Assembly: GCA_032622095.1 (NCBI GenBank)
Contig: CP136061.1
Coordinates: 134,685,587-134,749,586 of the forward strand
Direction of reading: 5' to 3'
Source: Siphonodentalium dalli
Lineage: Eukaryota; Mollusca; Scaphopoda; Gadilida; Siphonodentaliidae
DNA: 64,000 nucleotides
Positions 12,200 through 23,939 of this stretch are shown here, piece after piece. How positions within the stretch are numbered: position 1 is the first letter of the stretch; every line of letters starts with the position of its first letter. The notes below the pieces were generated by a model. That model saw only the letters and a list, made by a program, of their open reading frames with translations, was not told the DNA's origin and searched no databases. Position numbers and translations under genes: made by a program.

Positions 12200-12330
12200 G
12201 TATAACCCCCCCCCCCCCACTGGACAACTTTTTTGGATGAGTAGATAGATGGACAGACAGGCAGATGGAACTCATTCCTATATCCTCGCCAAAAATATTT
12301 CGGAGGGGGGGGGGGGGGGGGTATAATGTA
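12200..12330. repeat. Homopolymer C and G runs
   Basis: A run of about 11 C at 12208 and a G-rich run of about 19 around 12303-12321 flank a piece of GACAGACAGGCAGATGG-type sequence. Similar G or C runs occur at 18869, 31580, 38027, 42726 and 50927. Such runs are prone to length errors in sequencing. Confidence 0.7.
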
Positions 12331-12456
12331 TCAGTTTTCTAGTACCAGTATCACTGAAAAAATGTCAACATTTCCAGGAGTTTCAAAAACCATGAATTCC
12401 TAATCATAATAGGTGTACAAACTCTGAGTAAGAGTGAGAAATCACAGCATGCTTAC

Positions 12457-12648
12457 CTTCGTTTACCACGTGAAACACCATTCTGTGTTATACGTGCCCT
12501 TTTGAAAGGAGCTTTGTCCTTTTTGGTAGTAGGCATTGCAGGCATAGTTGCAGGCATAGAGCCCGCTGCTGCTGCTGCTGCTGCTGAAGGTGTAGCAAAT
12601 TGTTGAGCTACCTGTTGTTGCACCATCTGTGTATTTATACGGGGTTTG
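12457..12648 (-). CDS. RYBP: RYBP/YAF2 homologue, exon 3 (partial gene, continues off or left)
   Basis: RYBP/YAF2 is a nuclear adaptor of variant Polycomb repressive complex 1. It bridges RING1 proteins to chromatin and binds ubiquitylated H2A. This 192-bp exon reads, after one completing base, 63 open codons (residues 54-116). It starts with KPRINTQMVQQQVAQQFATP, which follows vertebrate RYBP (KPRIN.Q.V.QQVAQQ.ATP directly after the zinc finger) as I remember that protein. A run of seven alanines follows (residues 75-81), then a methionine/proline-rich linker and a basic tail containing KKDKAPFKRAR and SRGKR. The acceptor is TATCTTTTCAG|C (12649-12650 on the minus strand) and the donor is AAG|GTAAGC (12451-12456). 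The entry phase joins exactly to exon 2 (CG|C gives Arg53), and the exit leaves two bases (AG). The C-terminal segment that binds RING1B is not found to the left and is probably outside the window. Very sure of identity; RYBP versus YAF2 cannot be told apart outside vertebrates. Confidence 0.95.
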
Positions 12649-12928
12649 CTGAAAAGATATTACATGCATGGCATTATGATAGAGTAGTGGAGTTATCAAG
12701 ACATGCATCTTTTTCTTGGTCTTGTCATTTCTTTTTCAGGTACGGTATCAATGATTCAAGCATGATTAAAAAATATTTCCAAAAATGTCTCACACACGGT
12801 AGTTTCGCACAGCAATCAGAAGACAAATTTTCTTTATTTGGTTGTGACAATGGAAAATTTTACTTTCCTTGGGCAGTAAACCTTGACATTCCTTGTACTA
12901 TTATAAATCTCAAGATAGTTATGGGCAT

Positions 12929-13876
12929 CATAGTCCAAGTCTTCTCGTACTAAAACCAGCTAAGATATTGGGATGGCGAGATGCTGGATTTTAGTCTGAG
13001 TTCGGCTCCTTAGGCTTCTTATAACATGAGTTACGCCCAGGGTTTGTGGTGGGAATTTGTGGTTATTTTACTTGATTTACCTCACAAATCAATATATGAT
13101 GCTATATACATCGGAAAGAGTGACATCTTATGGTCATAATGGTGTATAATAATCTAACTTTCATGTTAAATTACACATAAAATATTCCGGTTGATTGCCA
13201 CTAACATCGCTTTTTTTATATGTTTGTTTACGTTTTAACTGAAAGCCGAAGTGTTCCGAAGAACTTCGGCATATAGTCCGGAGTTTGTTTTGGCGGAGAC
13301 GAATTACGATACAAACAAGATGGCAGCTGCCATATTTATTCTAATGCTCGTTGTGTTTACACTGTTTTAAACTGTGAGAGGGTTGTAATTCCCGTAATTT
13401 ATTTAATGTATTACATTTATATCTTCAATGTTTACTTAATCTATTTATTTATTTACACACATAATTACGATTACAATGGAGAATTCATCGCCATGTGCGT
13501 GGTTAGTCGAAAATCTACGGAATATTTTCACCGGCAAATGCCGAACAGTTCGCGAGGTCAACTGCGTTCGCATACTTTTAAAAATATGTCAACACAGACA
13601 ACACTGCGGTAAATGTCTCTTTTCACATTAAATTACCGCTTTCAATTCACAACTGATGTGGGTTTCAGATCAAATATCATGTCTTCTGCAGAAAAAATCC
13701 GTAACTTATTGTCGCAATTGTGATATTTAATTCATATAATTGTGGTTTTATTTGAGCGGGTCACTAACGATTAACTCATGTTATAAGAAGCCTATAGAGG
13801 CGAACTCGTACTAAAATCCAGCATCTCGCCATCCCAATATCTTAGCTGGTTTTAGTATGAGAAGACTTGGACTATG
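12929..13876. mobile_element. Foldback element with ~110-bp inverted ends
   Basis: The left arm (12929-13035) begins CATAGTCCAAGTCTTCTCG and runs through GATATTGGGATGGCGAGATG to CTTATAACATGAGTTA. The right arm (about 13768-13876) is its inverted copy with few changes. GGCAT flanks both sides (12924-12928 and 13877-13881), a possible 5-bp target duplication. The interior holds GAAGTGTTCCGAAGAACTTC, a 20-bp imperfect hairpin at about 13248. No coding frame was recognised. Confidence 0.82.
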
Positions 13877-13940
13877 GGCATTACTGACATTAAATTCAAT
13901 GTAGTAAACAAAGGTGTACATGGATTTAGGCTGCTGACTA

Positions 13941-16900
13941 TAGTCCAGGAGATATTGGTCGACCTCTGCACCACCCCCAGGACTTAACTTCACCCCACTA
14001 ATTTTCTTCCTTACGGTCTCCTCTAATTTTGTTCACTTGTTAACAAGAAAAAAAAGTGGCCGCAGAGACTCCAGACAAGATGGCGTCCATCATGGCGGCC
14101 ATATTTTTTAAATGCACCAGGTCTCTTTTATCGCCATTATAGTAAAGATGATAGCACATGCGGTCCTGTTTTCCGCTCGATTCGTTATGCTAATATACAA
14201 CCCTTACAAATTAGCCAAAAATCCGACACCAGAATCCAAGATGGCCGCCAAAATGTGAAAATATGCTATTTTTCTGACATGTTACCACCTTTCGTTTGTC
14301 TCTGTGGGAAAATGTTAGAATTTTTGGGTCATGTTATACATTTATCATATAGAGGAGTCATTGGCGAACACATGGGGACCATAATATGCATTCATTGCGG
14401 GATAGTTTTGTCCGATATCACATTTTCCCAAATGCCGGTATCATAGGTCAAAGCCTAATCTCCGTTAATAACACGATGTTATGTTTCGAATCAATGAATG
14501 TTATTGCTATTATAACAACACCCATGCATATATATTTGCAGGAGATACTCGAGCTAGGATTCCTCTTATACCTGAGTTGAGGAATATTTACCCAAATCCA
14601 AGATGGCGGCCAAAATGGCCACCAGAAATAAAAAATCGCCGAAAATCACTGATTTTAACATCAGTAAGCATTATTGAATCATTGTCATGACAACTCCACA
14701 CCTGCTTACTATTGTAAGTTGGGAACACTTAGGCAAAGAACTTCCTTGTACCATATCCAAATAAAAGTCCCCCAAATCCAAAATGGCGCCAACAATGGCG
14801 GACAGATTTTGAAAAATCACCGAAATTCCCTCATATTCACATCATTGGGCATTATTGTCGAGACAACTCCATCCATGCGTACAGTTGAGTTGGAAATACT
14901 GAGGTGAAGTAATTACCTTACATCTCATGCAAGAAATGGTTTTCCAAATCGAAGATGGCGGCCAAAATGGCGACCGAAATTTGAAAACACGCCTAAATTC
15001 CTTTACTTTCTTAGGATGGGCGTTATTGTTTCGCGATTTCTATCCACCATTACATGTTGATATGTATGAATTATTCATTAGGGTTTGGCAAGTGATACTC
15101 ACAGTCAATATGGCGGCCAAACTGGCGGGCAGAAATTGAAAAGAAGCCGATATTATCACATACTAATTTCAACTTTTTGTCATAATATTGATTTGTATAA
15201 ACGAAACGGTACATAATATAAGCCATATATTAGTTCCAATGTAAGTCGTAGCCTTTTGGAAGGATGAAAACCCACAATCGCAATATGGCATTTCAAAATC
15301 CATTCTCCACTAAGGGCTCATACTGGCCGTAACCGTATATAGGTGCGCCGAATAGTCATATTATGACTTCCAAGAATCAAAACAACAGTACCTAAACTTA
15401 TTCTGAATTGCCACATTCAGCATTATCTAGACTCGTTTCCGTCTCTTCGTCAGATTAATCTATCTCACTCACAACAACAGTTCACTACTCTTCTTTGTAG
15501 GAGTGTGCCACTAATCGGAATGTTTCAAACAATACATATGCCGGTGTCCAGCTCACGTGTTGGTTTCGAAAGCTTGGAATTCTTAGCGAGCTTCATTCGT
15601 GGTATAGCTTATGGTATAATTCAGATGCTACATATGGGGTATACATGTATGCGTCATCTTGTGCGATACACTATAAAGGTATTCGGTCGATGCGTATACT
15701 AGCTTTCAGAAGGACCTATCTATCTGCGTATTGTCAGCTTTGGTGACCTAATGGGGATAACAACGTGTACGCCTGGTGATCTTCCCAAACAGCCACTTCT
15801 TAATATATGGTTCATCAATTCACATACTCATCTAATGCTCCGACGTACCCGGACAACTTCTGTATATGGCTTCAAATGTTGAAAGCACGACATTTGACGG
15901 ATGCATTTCTGCTAATGCGTAGAAGACCATAATGCATAATATACCCAAACTCCTTGAACATGATCATAAGAACAAGCTTGTTGGCGTCCAGCAATCGTCT
16001 CACTGAACAGATCCAAGCAGATGATAACAATACACACGGTGCTAGTTTGTGGGTATGTGTCATGATAGTGGAAATGAAATTGGACCATGACTGCACCGCC
16101 CCCTTATTTTGTTATGTTTGAGATTCAGACAGGATCTCATGTGTGGCTTTGCTTTCCTTGTATGCTAAGATTGTATGTTCCCATCCGTTTGGAAGCCGTT
16201 CTTAAACAACTGGACCAGGAGTATGCCATTGGCTACTGCTGTATAAGCCCCACCAAGACTGGGGTGTAGTCATAAAGACGTTACCTTTGATAGTTGGTTG
16301 ATATGTCATACTCACGCTGGGTGGTATGGTTCAAGAAAGTACAGATGCCACCAACAAAAGGGTGAAATGTTCAACGCGAAGAACATCCAGAGGAATGTTA
16401 CGTTGATGAGCTCTTGCATTCAGTTCAACAAACGTTGGTACACCAAGTGATTTCTTGGTAACATCACCAATGCGACCATTTTCCTGCATGAGACATTAAC
16501 TACTATATTCTAAAGTTATATATATAAAGCTATATGATCATAAAGGTCGCGTTCCCCAGCAGCCACAGCCATTGCCATCGAGACTGTAAATTGTTCTTTA
16601 AATACATAGTGAAATAAATGCACCACAGTTCCCAACATTTTCTTGAATAATACCGCCCACATACTGACACTAAACCCCGAGAGAGGATAACAAAACACAC
16701 ATACATTCATGCTATAAAGACATTATCCTTTAGTCCATCCAACTGTTTTGAGGGAGGCAAGCATATTATTATCCAGACAAAAGTGTACGTAGTTGAATCA
16801 GAAAGGCTTCGAAACGGATGTGGAAATACAATCTTACCACACCAAATAAAACCGACACGCATGACATTCGATATCTTAATCATGCACCAGGTGTAGGGGT

Positions 16901-18921
16901 GGTGTATACAGTGGCCCATTTCATTCCCACTATCATGGCGCATTTCCACAAACTAGCACCGCGAGCATTGTTCTTCTCTGCTGGGAGATATTCAACGAGA
17001 CAACTGCGGGGCGTCACAGTTTGCTTCGGATAATGGTCAAGAAGTGTGGGTAGTCTGTACACTAGGGTCTTCTCCTTAGCAGATAGACATCTGTCCAAGG
17101 GAATGAGACAGCTAGCAACCTTCGAAACACTGTCGAAGTTGTCAACATATGCCAATGCGTTCGCTGAGTTTGTGAGTTGACGAACCATCTATTGAGAAGT
17201 GACTAGCTAACTGGTTCGCCATGTGTACATGTCGTTATCCCATGGGGTATAAGACACATACATAGAGATGACCTTCTGTAAGCTAGACACCGGAAAATGA
17301 ATTGTTTGAAACGTTATGATTAGAGGGACCCTACTCCCAGGAAGTGATGAATACTTTGTCGGTGTGAGCGACCTAGATTTATCAGACAAAGAAATGGAAG
17401 CTGGTCCAGATAATTATGGACGTGACGTGGCAAATCAGAATCTGTTATCAGGTAATTGTTCTGATATAACTATTCGGCGCACCTACGCTTACGGCCATTA
17501 TCGGCGCTAAGTGGAGAGTGGATTTCGAAATGCCACATCGCGATATTAATTGTGGTGTTTCATCTTTCCAGAAGGATACGAGCTATGTTATGCGTTTTGT
17601 TACCTTTAAGTTGAACTAGTAGATGGTTTATCTACAGTTTCGTCCATACATACCGATATGACAAAAAAATGAAATTAATATGTGAAAATATCGATTTCTT
17701 TTCAATTTCTAGCAGCCAATTTACCAGCGATCTTGGCTTTGAGTATCAATTGCCAACCCCTAATGAATACTTCATGTCACTATTCCATATCAACATGTAA
17801 TGGTGGATAGAAATCGCGAAACAATAACGCCCATCGTAAGAAAGTAAAGGAATGTAGACTTGTTTTCAAATTTCGGTAGCCATTTTGGCCGCCATCTTCG
17901 ATTTGGAAAACAATTTCTTGCATGAGATGTAATCTAATTACTTCACCTCGGTATTTCCAACTCAATTGTAAGCATGGGTGGAGTTGTCTCGACAATAATG
18001 CCCAATGATGTGAATATGAGGGAATTTCGGTGATTATTCAAAATATGTCCGCCATTGTGGGCGCCATTTTGGATTTGGGGGACTTTTATTTGGATATGGT
18101 ACAAGGAAAGTTCTTCGCCTAAGTGTTCCCAACTTACAATAGTAAGCAAGTGTGGAGTTGTCATGACAATAATGCTCACTGATGTTAAAATCGACGATTT
18201 TCGGCGATTTTTTATTTCTGGTGGCCATTTTGGCCGCCATCTTGGATTTGTGTAAATATTCCTCAAATCAGGTATAAGAGGAATCCTAGCTCGAGTATCT
18301 CCTGCAAATATATATACATGGGTGTTATTATAATAGCAATAACATTCATTGATTCGAAACATAACATCGCGTTATTAACGGAGATTAGGCTTTGACCTAT
18401 GATACGGTATTTGGGAAAACGTGATATCGGACAAAAATATCCCGCAATGAATCAGAATGCATATTATGGTCCCCATGTGTTCGCCAATGACTCCTCTATA
18501 TGATAAATGTATAACATGACGCAAAAATTATAACATTTTCCCACAGAGACAAACGAAAGGTGGTAACATGTCAGAAAAATAGCATATTTTCACATTTCGG
18601 CGGCCATCTTGGATTCTGGTGTCGGATTTTTGGCTAATTTGTAAGGGTTGTATATTAGCATAATGAATCGAGAGGAAAACAGGACCGCATGTGCTATCAT
18701 CTTTACTATAATGGCGATAAAAGAGACCTGGTGCATTTAAAAAAATGGCCGCCATGATGGACGCCATCTTGTCTGGAGTCTCTGCGGCCACTTTTTTTTC
18801 TTGTTAACAAGTGAAAAAAATTAGAGGAGACCTTAAGGAAGAAAATTAGTGGGGTGAAGTTAAGTCCTGGGGGGGGGGGGGGGGGGGGAGGTGCAGAGGT
18901 CGACCAATATATCCTGGACTA
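13941..18921. mobile_element. Near-complete 5-kb palindrome (giant foldback element)
   Basis: TAGTCCAGGAGATATTGGTC at 13941 is matched, inverted, by the sequence ending CCTGGACTA at 18921. Arm pairs can be followed inward. GTTAACAAG at 14040 pairs with CTTGTTAAC near 18800. The AAGATGGCGTCCATCATGG block at 14078 pairs with 18755-18775. The blocks at 14580, 14780, 14950 and 15340 pair with 18240, 18065, 17890 and 17475. TTTCAAACAA (15526) pairs with 17300, and GTGCTAGTTTGTGG (16039) pairs with 16950. Arms are thus about 2.0-2.1 kb with a spacer of roughly 0.75 kb. Many YY1-like AAGATGGCGGC words lie in both arms. No transposase was recognised; open frames in the arms mirror each other and are not genes. 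Confidence 0.88.
18869..18889. repeat. Poly-G run in the right palindrome arm
   Basis: About 20 consecutive G lie where the left arm has only CCACCCCC (about 13971-13979). The arms are otherwise alike, so this is a post-insertion expansion or a sequencing artefact. Confidence 0.75.
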
Positions 18922-19887
18922 CTACTCATGTAGTTTGCAGGTGAGTTGACATTTTCTAATATAGAGACTTGTTACCCATAAAGCATATAAGTCTTGGTTT
19001 CACTGCACAAGAATTTGCAAATAATTCAGGCAGACTACCAGTACTGATGGTTGCACAAAAAATAGAACTGTGTTAATTGAATACAGGTAAGGTAGGGTAC
19101 ACCTAGACTTTCAAGTAGAGCGTCTGTGGTTCTACGATCACTTGTGGCTGACAAGTTTTATAATGAATTGATAGAAATTTTATGCTTGTTCAATAATACT
19201 CAATTCGACTAATTTTAAGCACTTTTCAATGGCAATGGGTGAACATCAAGTACTATTCATTATCAAGGAAGAAAATTAATTTAAGCACTTTTTAAATAAG
19301 GGTCTGATATTCAAGTACTTTTCCAAAGAGTGGGAACCCTGGCAGAAATACAGGTGAGATACTTCAAAGGACAGGAAAGAGCTGGATTTCTCTCTTGGGC
19401 ACAGCATATCCAAAGTATATGAAGCCATGTTAATTAGCAGAAATTTCCATTGGCTAAAAAAATGCCTAGGCCAGAATTATTTTCTAGGTTGGAAATCCTA
19501 GACTCAGCATAACTGCATGCTCTATGCGGCATGCTCTACAAATACTGGTATATCTTCAGTTTACAAATGTTTGGGTCTGTCTTAAATTATTAAGATAGTC
19601 CTCGTTATCTCAGTAGTCTTTTGACATTCAACAATGAATTTTTGCTGTAAGCAGGCTTCCACATTTGACACTAAGAGAATGTCTGCAGATGTTTTTTTCA
19701 ATTTTGCTTGCACAAAAACTTTGCAGGTTCTGAAATTTGACTTGATTTTGCATTGTCTTGGCTCAGCCGACGCTAATTAACAGGGGTGAGACATTCAGTC
19801 TATGCAAGTACAAAGCCGAGGTAAACTCTAACCATGTGACCCAGCACCAATTCTGAACCATTTGCAGTATATGTATGTTGTGACCAG
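18922..19887. other. Intronic sequence with one hAT-like end
   Basis: The sequence GAGTGGGAACCCTG ending near 19341 is the reverse of CAGGGTTCCCACTC, a common hAT terminal form. No matching left end was found, so this may be a truncated copy. The repeated 'tttaagcactttt' / 'caagtacttttc' words around 19215-19325 belong to it. No coding was recognised. Confidence 0.45.
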
Positions 19888-20156
19888 TAGAGCTGCAACG
19901 ATTCATCGTGATTTCGATATATCACGATACGCTTTCACACGATACGCGTATCGTATGAAGTGTATCGCGATACACAAATATAACAATTTTAGGTCATCGT
20001 ATGCGAAAATAACCCATATTTACTGTATTTTGTTCAGCAATTTTGGTCGAAAATCCTCGCAAAATATGGTTTTTGCATATCGTGATATGTATCGTATCGT
20101 TGGTCATGTATCGTGATACGTATCGTATTGTGACAAAGTGTATCGTTGCAGCCCTA
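19888..20156. mobile_element. hAT MITE, 269 bp, perfect 8-bp target duplication
   Basis: Inverted ends TAGAGCTGCAACGAT and ATCGTTGCAGCCCTA differ at one base. Both sides are flanked by GTGACCAG (19880-19887 and 20157-20164). The interior is built of GATACG/CGTATC/ATATCACGATA words that fold back on themselves. It lies within RYBP intron 2, about 190 bp from exon 2. Confidence 0.93.
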
Positions 20157-20341
20157 GTGACCAGGAGAAAAATTGGATTTTGTTTCTATCAAGTACCAGT
20201 AGTCTCTCACCATCTCAGTCGGTACTGATGTATATATTTTTAAACATATTGCACCTGTTGTAAAGGCAGCAAATAACTTTAATTATTGGGTACATATTGA
20301 GCTGGAAAAAAAAAGGAAATAGAAAACTATAGCTTAAATAC

Positions 20342-20473
20342 CGAGTTGAAGTTCCTTTTCGGACATCACACATTTCACATTTGTAGGCCTCTGCCGAATT
20401 CTTGTATGTACACACGCTGCAATCCCATAAGCCATCATCAATGGCAGCTTTTGCAGCAGCTTGGCGCTTTGAC
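20342..20473 (-). CDS. RYBP: RYBP/YAF2 homologue, exon 2 (RanBP2-type zinc finger)
   Basis: This exon encodes residues 10-52 plus parts of Arg9 and Arg53. It reads [20 protein letters not shown] and continues into the zinc finger C27-x2-C30-x10-C41-x2-C44 with the family signature WDCSVCT, KNSAEA and [10 protein letters not shown]. This is an NZF/RanBP2-type zinc ribbon. In RYBP it binds ubiquitin on H2AK119ub1 and so feeds Polycomb propagation. Four cysteines and the Trp before the first are intact. The acceptor is CATTGACAG|G and the donor is CG|GTATTT. Exon length is 132 bp, divisible by three, with phase 2 on both sides. The pyrimidine tract before the acceptor is weak. I am confident of the identity because every conserved position of the finger is present and both junctions join in frame. 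Confidence 0.97.
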
Positions 20474-20717
20474 CTGTCAATGTCAGTATACTATATATAC
20501 CATACATATTATGATAATTATCTTAAATGGACATGGCTCAATCAAATCTCCAAATTATGTTAATGTACCGGTACATGTAATTACATATGCAGGAAGGATT
20601 TTTTTATTTAGTTAAGGTCTAACGTCATTTATCCGCTAGGTTATATCACAAAAATTAGTCAATACTACATGAAATTTAGCTCTGAACTATGTATACTCTG
20701 TAAAAAATGTGCGGATG

Positions 20718-20855
20718 TCTTTGCATGGGGTCAATTCACATGCAGCCATCTTCGTATGGGGTCGACTGCACATGCTGCAGTCTTCATATGGTGTCAACTT
20801 CATATGCGGCCGTCTTCGTATGGGATTGACTTCGCATGGGGCCGACCTCTCTTGT
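20718..20855 (+). repeat. 32-bp imperfect tandem repeat, about four copies
   Basis: Units carry 'ttcgtatggggtcgac' / 'cacatgcagccatc'-like halves, starting near 20718, 20750, 20783 and 20815. Each unit contains a CATATG, GTATGG or GCATGG core and alternates with CTGCAG or GCGGCC, so the region is partly palindromic. It lies in RYBP intron 1. Confidence 0.75.
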
Positions 20856-22614
20856 ATTCATTACATGTAGATCCTCCGATAAACTATGATTATATCTGTT
20901 AAACCATATAGTTGACATGGTTAACAGATATGGAATTTGGGGCAATCAAAAATATGGTTAATCCATGGTGGTGTCTCAGACACTGTGTCTGTTCAATTAT
21001 CTGGTTCATCAAGAAAACCGAAAAAAGCACCATTCTCTACTACTGATACATAGTATGTTTTCATATGTGCTCAACACGATCTCAAAGTGATTGACATCAG
21101 GAAAACATCAATGGTATCGGACTTTAAGATTTATTTAACACAGAACATTTTAGATTTAGCCAGAACTGGCTGCCATCAGTGGCTTATATTTTTTACTGGA
21201 TGTGGCCTATGTTGGTTTCTTACAGCATGTGGTGGCCGCATGCAGGAATTTAGGCCATTATTTGCTTTCAGTGGTATGGTGTGAATATGGGACTATATTG
21301 GGAAGATATTTGTGATGATAAAGATTTTTTATATATTTTATTTGGATATAGAATCTTAAATATCATTAATTACAACAGAAGTGGACATTTCCTCACCCAC
21401 TCATATTAAGAAGTTGTGTTTGTACACCAAACCCTTTATCGCGAAAATGAAGGAATGCTTTGAAAGCACATGCAGTGAAGTGAAATCAAGGGTCCATGTC
21501 AACTCAGTTGATACAATGTATTCACGAACATCAAAGCGACATAGATCAAACGAGTTGAAACTATGATTGGTCAATCATCAAAGTACATTTTTTTTATTGA
21601 GACAATTCTGGATGGCCTACATTGTACATCATCTTGGCAAAGTTATCCTGGAAAAATAACTTTATTTCAAATTGTGGAAATCATAAGGAATAATCGTGGT
21701 AGCGACAAACAGGAATTTCCGGCATCTGGATTCCATGCAAATCGTGGTGTACTGTAAACCATAAAGAGTACATGGGAAATGGCTTTGTTGTAAAATGGTA
21801 ACTCTATCAATGGCTTTATTATTAATTAGAAGTGACTGTTTTTTTATGAATAAATTGCATGTATTACAGTAACACATGTAAACAGGATAATCCCAAATGA
21901 AGCCTGCACATTCTTGAGTGCAGATAATCCTAAACGAAACCCCGAAATTGTTGATAAGTATTTTAGTTGTCTCTATAGAGATTTGTATAAATGATAAAGA
22001 AATCTTATAATCGGATTAAATTAATTCAATAACACAGCCCCACACAATGAATGCATACCACGAAAGAAATTAAATGCGGTAAATAACCACATAGGCACAT
22101 CTGGTAAAATGTCAACTGTTCTTTAGTTATTAAGATATTCCTTTGTTGGAATTTTGTAACATGTACATCATAACTTTGGTAATGGAAGATGTTCATGTCT
22201 CATTTAAAAATTAAAACACACATTTATATCCAACATGGAATAGCTTGTATGCTGTTGGAATACATCGGCCCACTCCAGTGCAGTCAATGGCCCCGATTAG
22301 GTACAGAACCTTGTTATCGCCCAAAAAACTTCACTGACTTTTTTGTTTACATGCCACATAAATTAAGCTGAATTCAATGACAGATTATTCCATAGGGAAT
22401 GGTCATGACAACTAGCCCACAATGTCTGAATATGTTAGTGCAGAGTGACTCGTCGTCGTTTATACTTGTTCAATCGGCAGTAGGAAAGACCGGTGTTCTG
22501 CAATAAATAAAGTCGGAACACATGTGCACTTTATTTTTCAGAACACCAGTTCCCCTCACATGCGTTTATTTGAGATATGTTTGTCCAGCTATTTGGTAAT
22601 TCATTCATTAGGCC
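20856..22614. other. RYBP intron 1 sequence; no supported gene
   Basis: Two plus-strand open frames (21381-21566 and 21563-21757) overlap by four bases and look protein-like in composition. I recognise no domain and find no matching splice signals beyond a possible TACAACAG acceptor at about 21372-21379. I do not call them. Confidence 0.4.
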
Positions 22615-22994
22615 TACCCTGCTGGACAAAACAAGTGTCCACTTAACCACGGTGCGGTCAGCGTTGCCACCGCGGCCGAAATGCAACAACACTGCGGCTC
22701 CACTGGCTAACTACAGTTGGGCCGCAGTGTACTTGCCATTCGGCCATGGTGTAGTTGCTGCGGTGTACGTTCATTAAACTGAAAAAAGATGATACAAACC
22801 AGAAATCTAACCACGGTGCACATGCCATTCGGCCGTGTTGTAGTTGCCTTTCGGCCATTGTGTACTTGCCGTTCGGCTTCAGTGTACTTGCTTTCGGCCG
22901 CAGTGCTCAACCGCAGTTACAAAAACGCTGACACCACGGCCGAACGGCATATACACCGCGGTGCCAATGGACACTTGTTTTGTCGAGCAGGGTA
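22615..22994. mobile_element. 380-bp element with 27-bp inverted ends and GC-rich subrepeats
   Basis: TACCCTGCTGGACAAAACAA at 22615 is matched, inverted, by the sequence ending GAGCAGGGTA at 22994, with one mismatch in about 27 bp (G/C after TGCT). A TA target is possible because both ends abut TA. The interior has repeated GTGTACTTGCC and TTCGGCCG words (about 17-bp period), in both orientations. It is non-coding. Confidence 0.8.
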
Positions 22995-23077
22995 CTTGAG
23001 CATTTATATTAGTTGTACCAATTTATAAATTTGCTTAATAAACCTTGTATTAGTATTGAATCATTGAAGCAGTCTCA

Positions 23078-23471
23078 TACTCTTGAGTGCCTAATAAAAG
23101 TACAGGGTGGAATAATAGTACAGGTTGGAAAATGTCGCGTAACTGAATAATAGTACAGGGCGGAATAAACGTACAGACTGGAAATATTAGTACCATACAT
23201 CCCCACAAAACGCACCATCTGACTGGTTTACTGATGCCATGTGACAGAAATAGTTTCGATGGATAGCCAGGTCTGTGAATCTGCAGTGTGCTGATAATGG
23301 TTTGTCAACAATCAGAGTTCATTTCTTTATGAATAACACAATTTAAGATTGGTGAATTATTTCTTTTGGTTAATTTAATAAACGTATAGGGCCAAATAAC
23401 GATTGTACAGGTGGGAATTTTACCTTGATTTTAATAATCGTACATGTATGTTTATTAGGCACTCAAGAGTA
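23078..23471. mobile_element. 394-bp MITE sharing ends with the 4250-4430 element
   Basis: TACTCTTGAGTGCCTAATAA at 23078 is matched by its inverted copy ending at 23471. Internal words 'aataatagtacagg' repeat two or three times near the left end. The terminal pattern TACTC..GTGCC.AATAA is the same as in the 181-bp element at 4250-4430, so they are one family with TA-type target. Confidence 0.8.
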
Positions 23472-23749
23472 ACATAGTTCAGAAGTTTATGGACAACTCA
23501 TAGGCTACTATTTAATCATGTGAATTGAATCTTCACAGATATAACGTGACGTCACACACTCACTGGGAAAAGTACTTGTGCACAAAGTACCAGAGAAACA
23601 CAGTACCTGAAACTTTAGTCAACTACGGAAACAATGGGACTTTATGTCCAGTAACTGTGCTCCAAGATTGTGGTATTTTATTGTTTATTTGACCGCAGGG
23701 TAGATTGTAAATTTGGTACCTTGAAAATTAAATTTATATATTCTTTAAC

Positions 23750-23939
23750 CATTATATAGTAATATACTAATAACGGGCCATGGCATGGAAGGTATGATTC
23801 CAGTTCATCAACTTGTGCTTTAGAATAGAAGGAATGTAGGCAGCGGCAGTGACAAATCACGACTCAAGATATGGCCTGGATATCGACCATCACAATAGGC
23901 AAATTTGGCTATTATATAGTAATATACTAATAACGGGTC
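23750..23939. repeat. Left copy of a ~160-bp direct repeat flanking the 2.6-kb transposon
   Basis: The sequence from CTAATAACGGGCCATGGCAT through CACAATAGGCAAATTTGGC recurs at 26574-26725 with small changes. In the left copy the 27-bp stretch starting ATTATATAGTAATATACTAA occurs at both ends of the unit (about 23751 and 23911), so the target site was itself a tandem repeat. Confidence 0.8.

Larger units (their letters stand above)
12649..20341 (-). other. RYBP: RYBP intron 2 (7.7 kb)
   Basis: The intron is bounded by the exon 2 donor CG|GTATTT and the exon 3 acceptor TTTTCAG. It is almost entirely mobile-element sequence: a 948-bp foldback, a 5-kb palindrome, an hAT end near 19341 and a 269-bp hAT MITE. 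The intron is phase 2. Confidence 0.9.

Noticed and set aside
12463-12708. Minus-strand frame with a serine run overlapping RYBP exon 3
   Set aside because: It is a shadow frame; the exon is read in another frame with matching splice phases and clear family identity.
14255-18791. Mirrored open frames in the palindrome arms (for example 17943-18362, 139 codons)
   Set aside because: They arise on opposite strands of inverted arms, differ by frameshifts between arms and show no known domain.
20346-20615. Plus-strand 89-codon frame over RYBP exon 2
   Set aside because: Antisense shadow of the zinc-finger exon.
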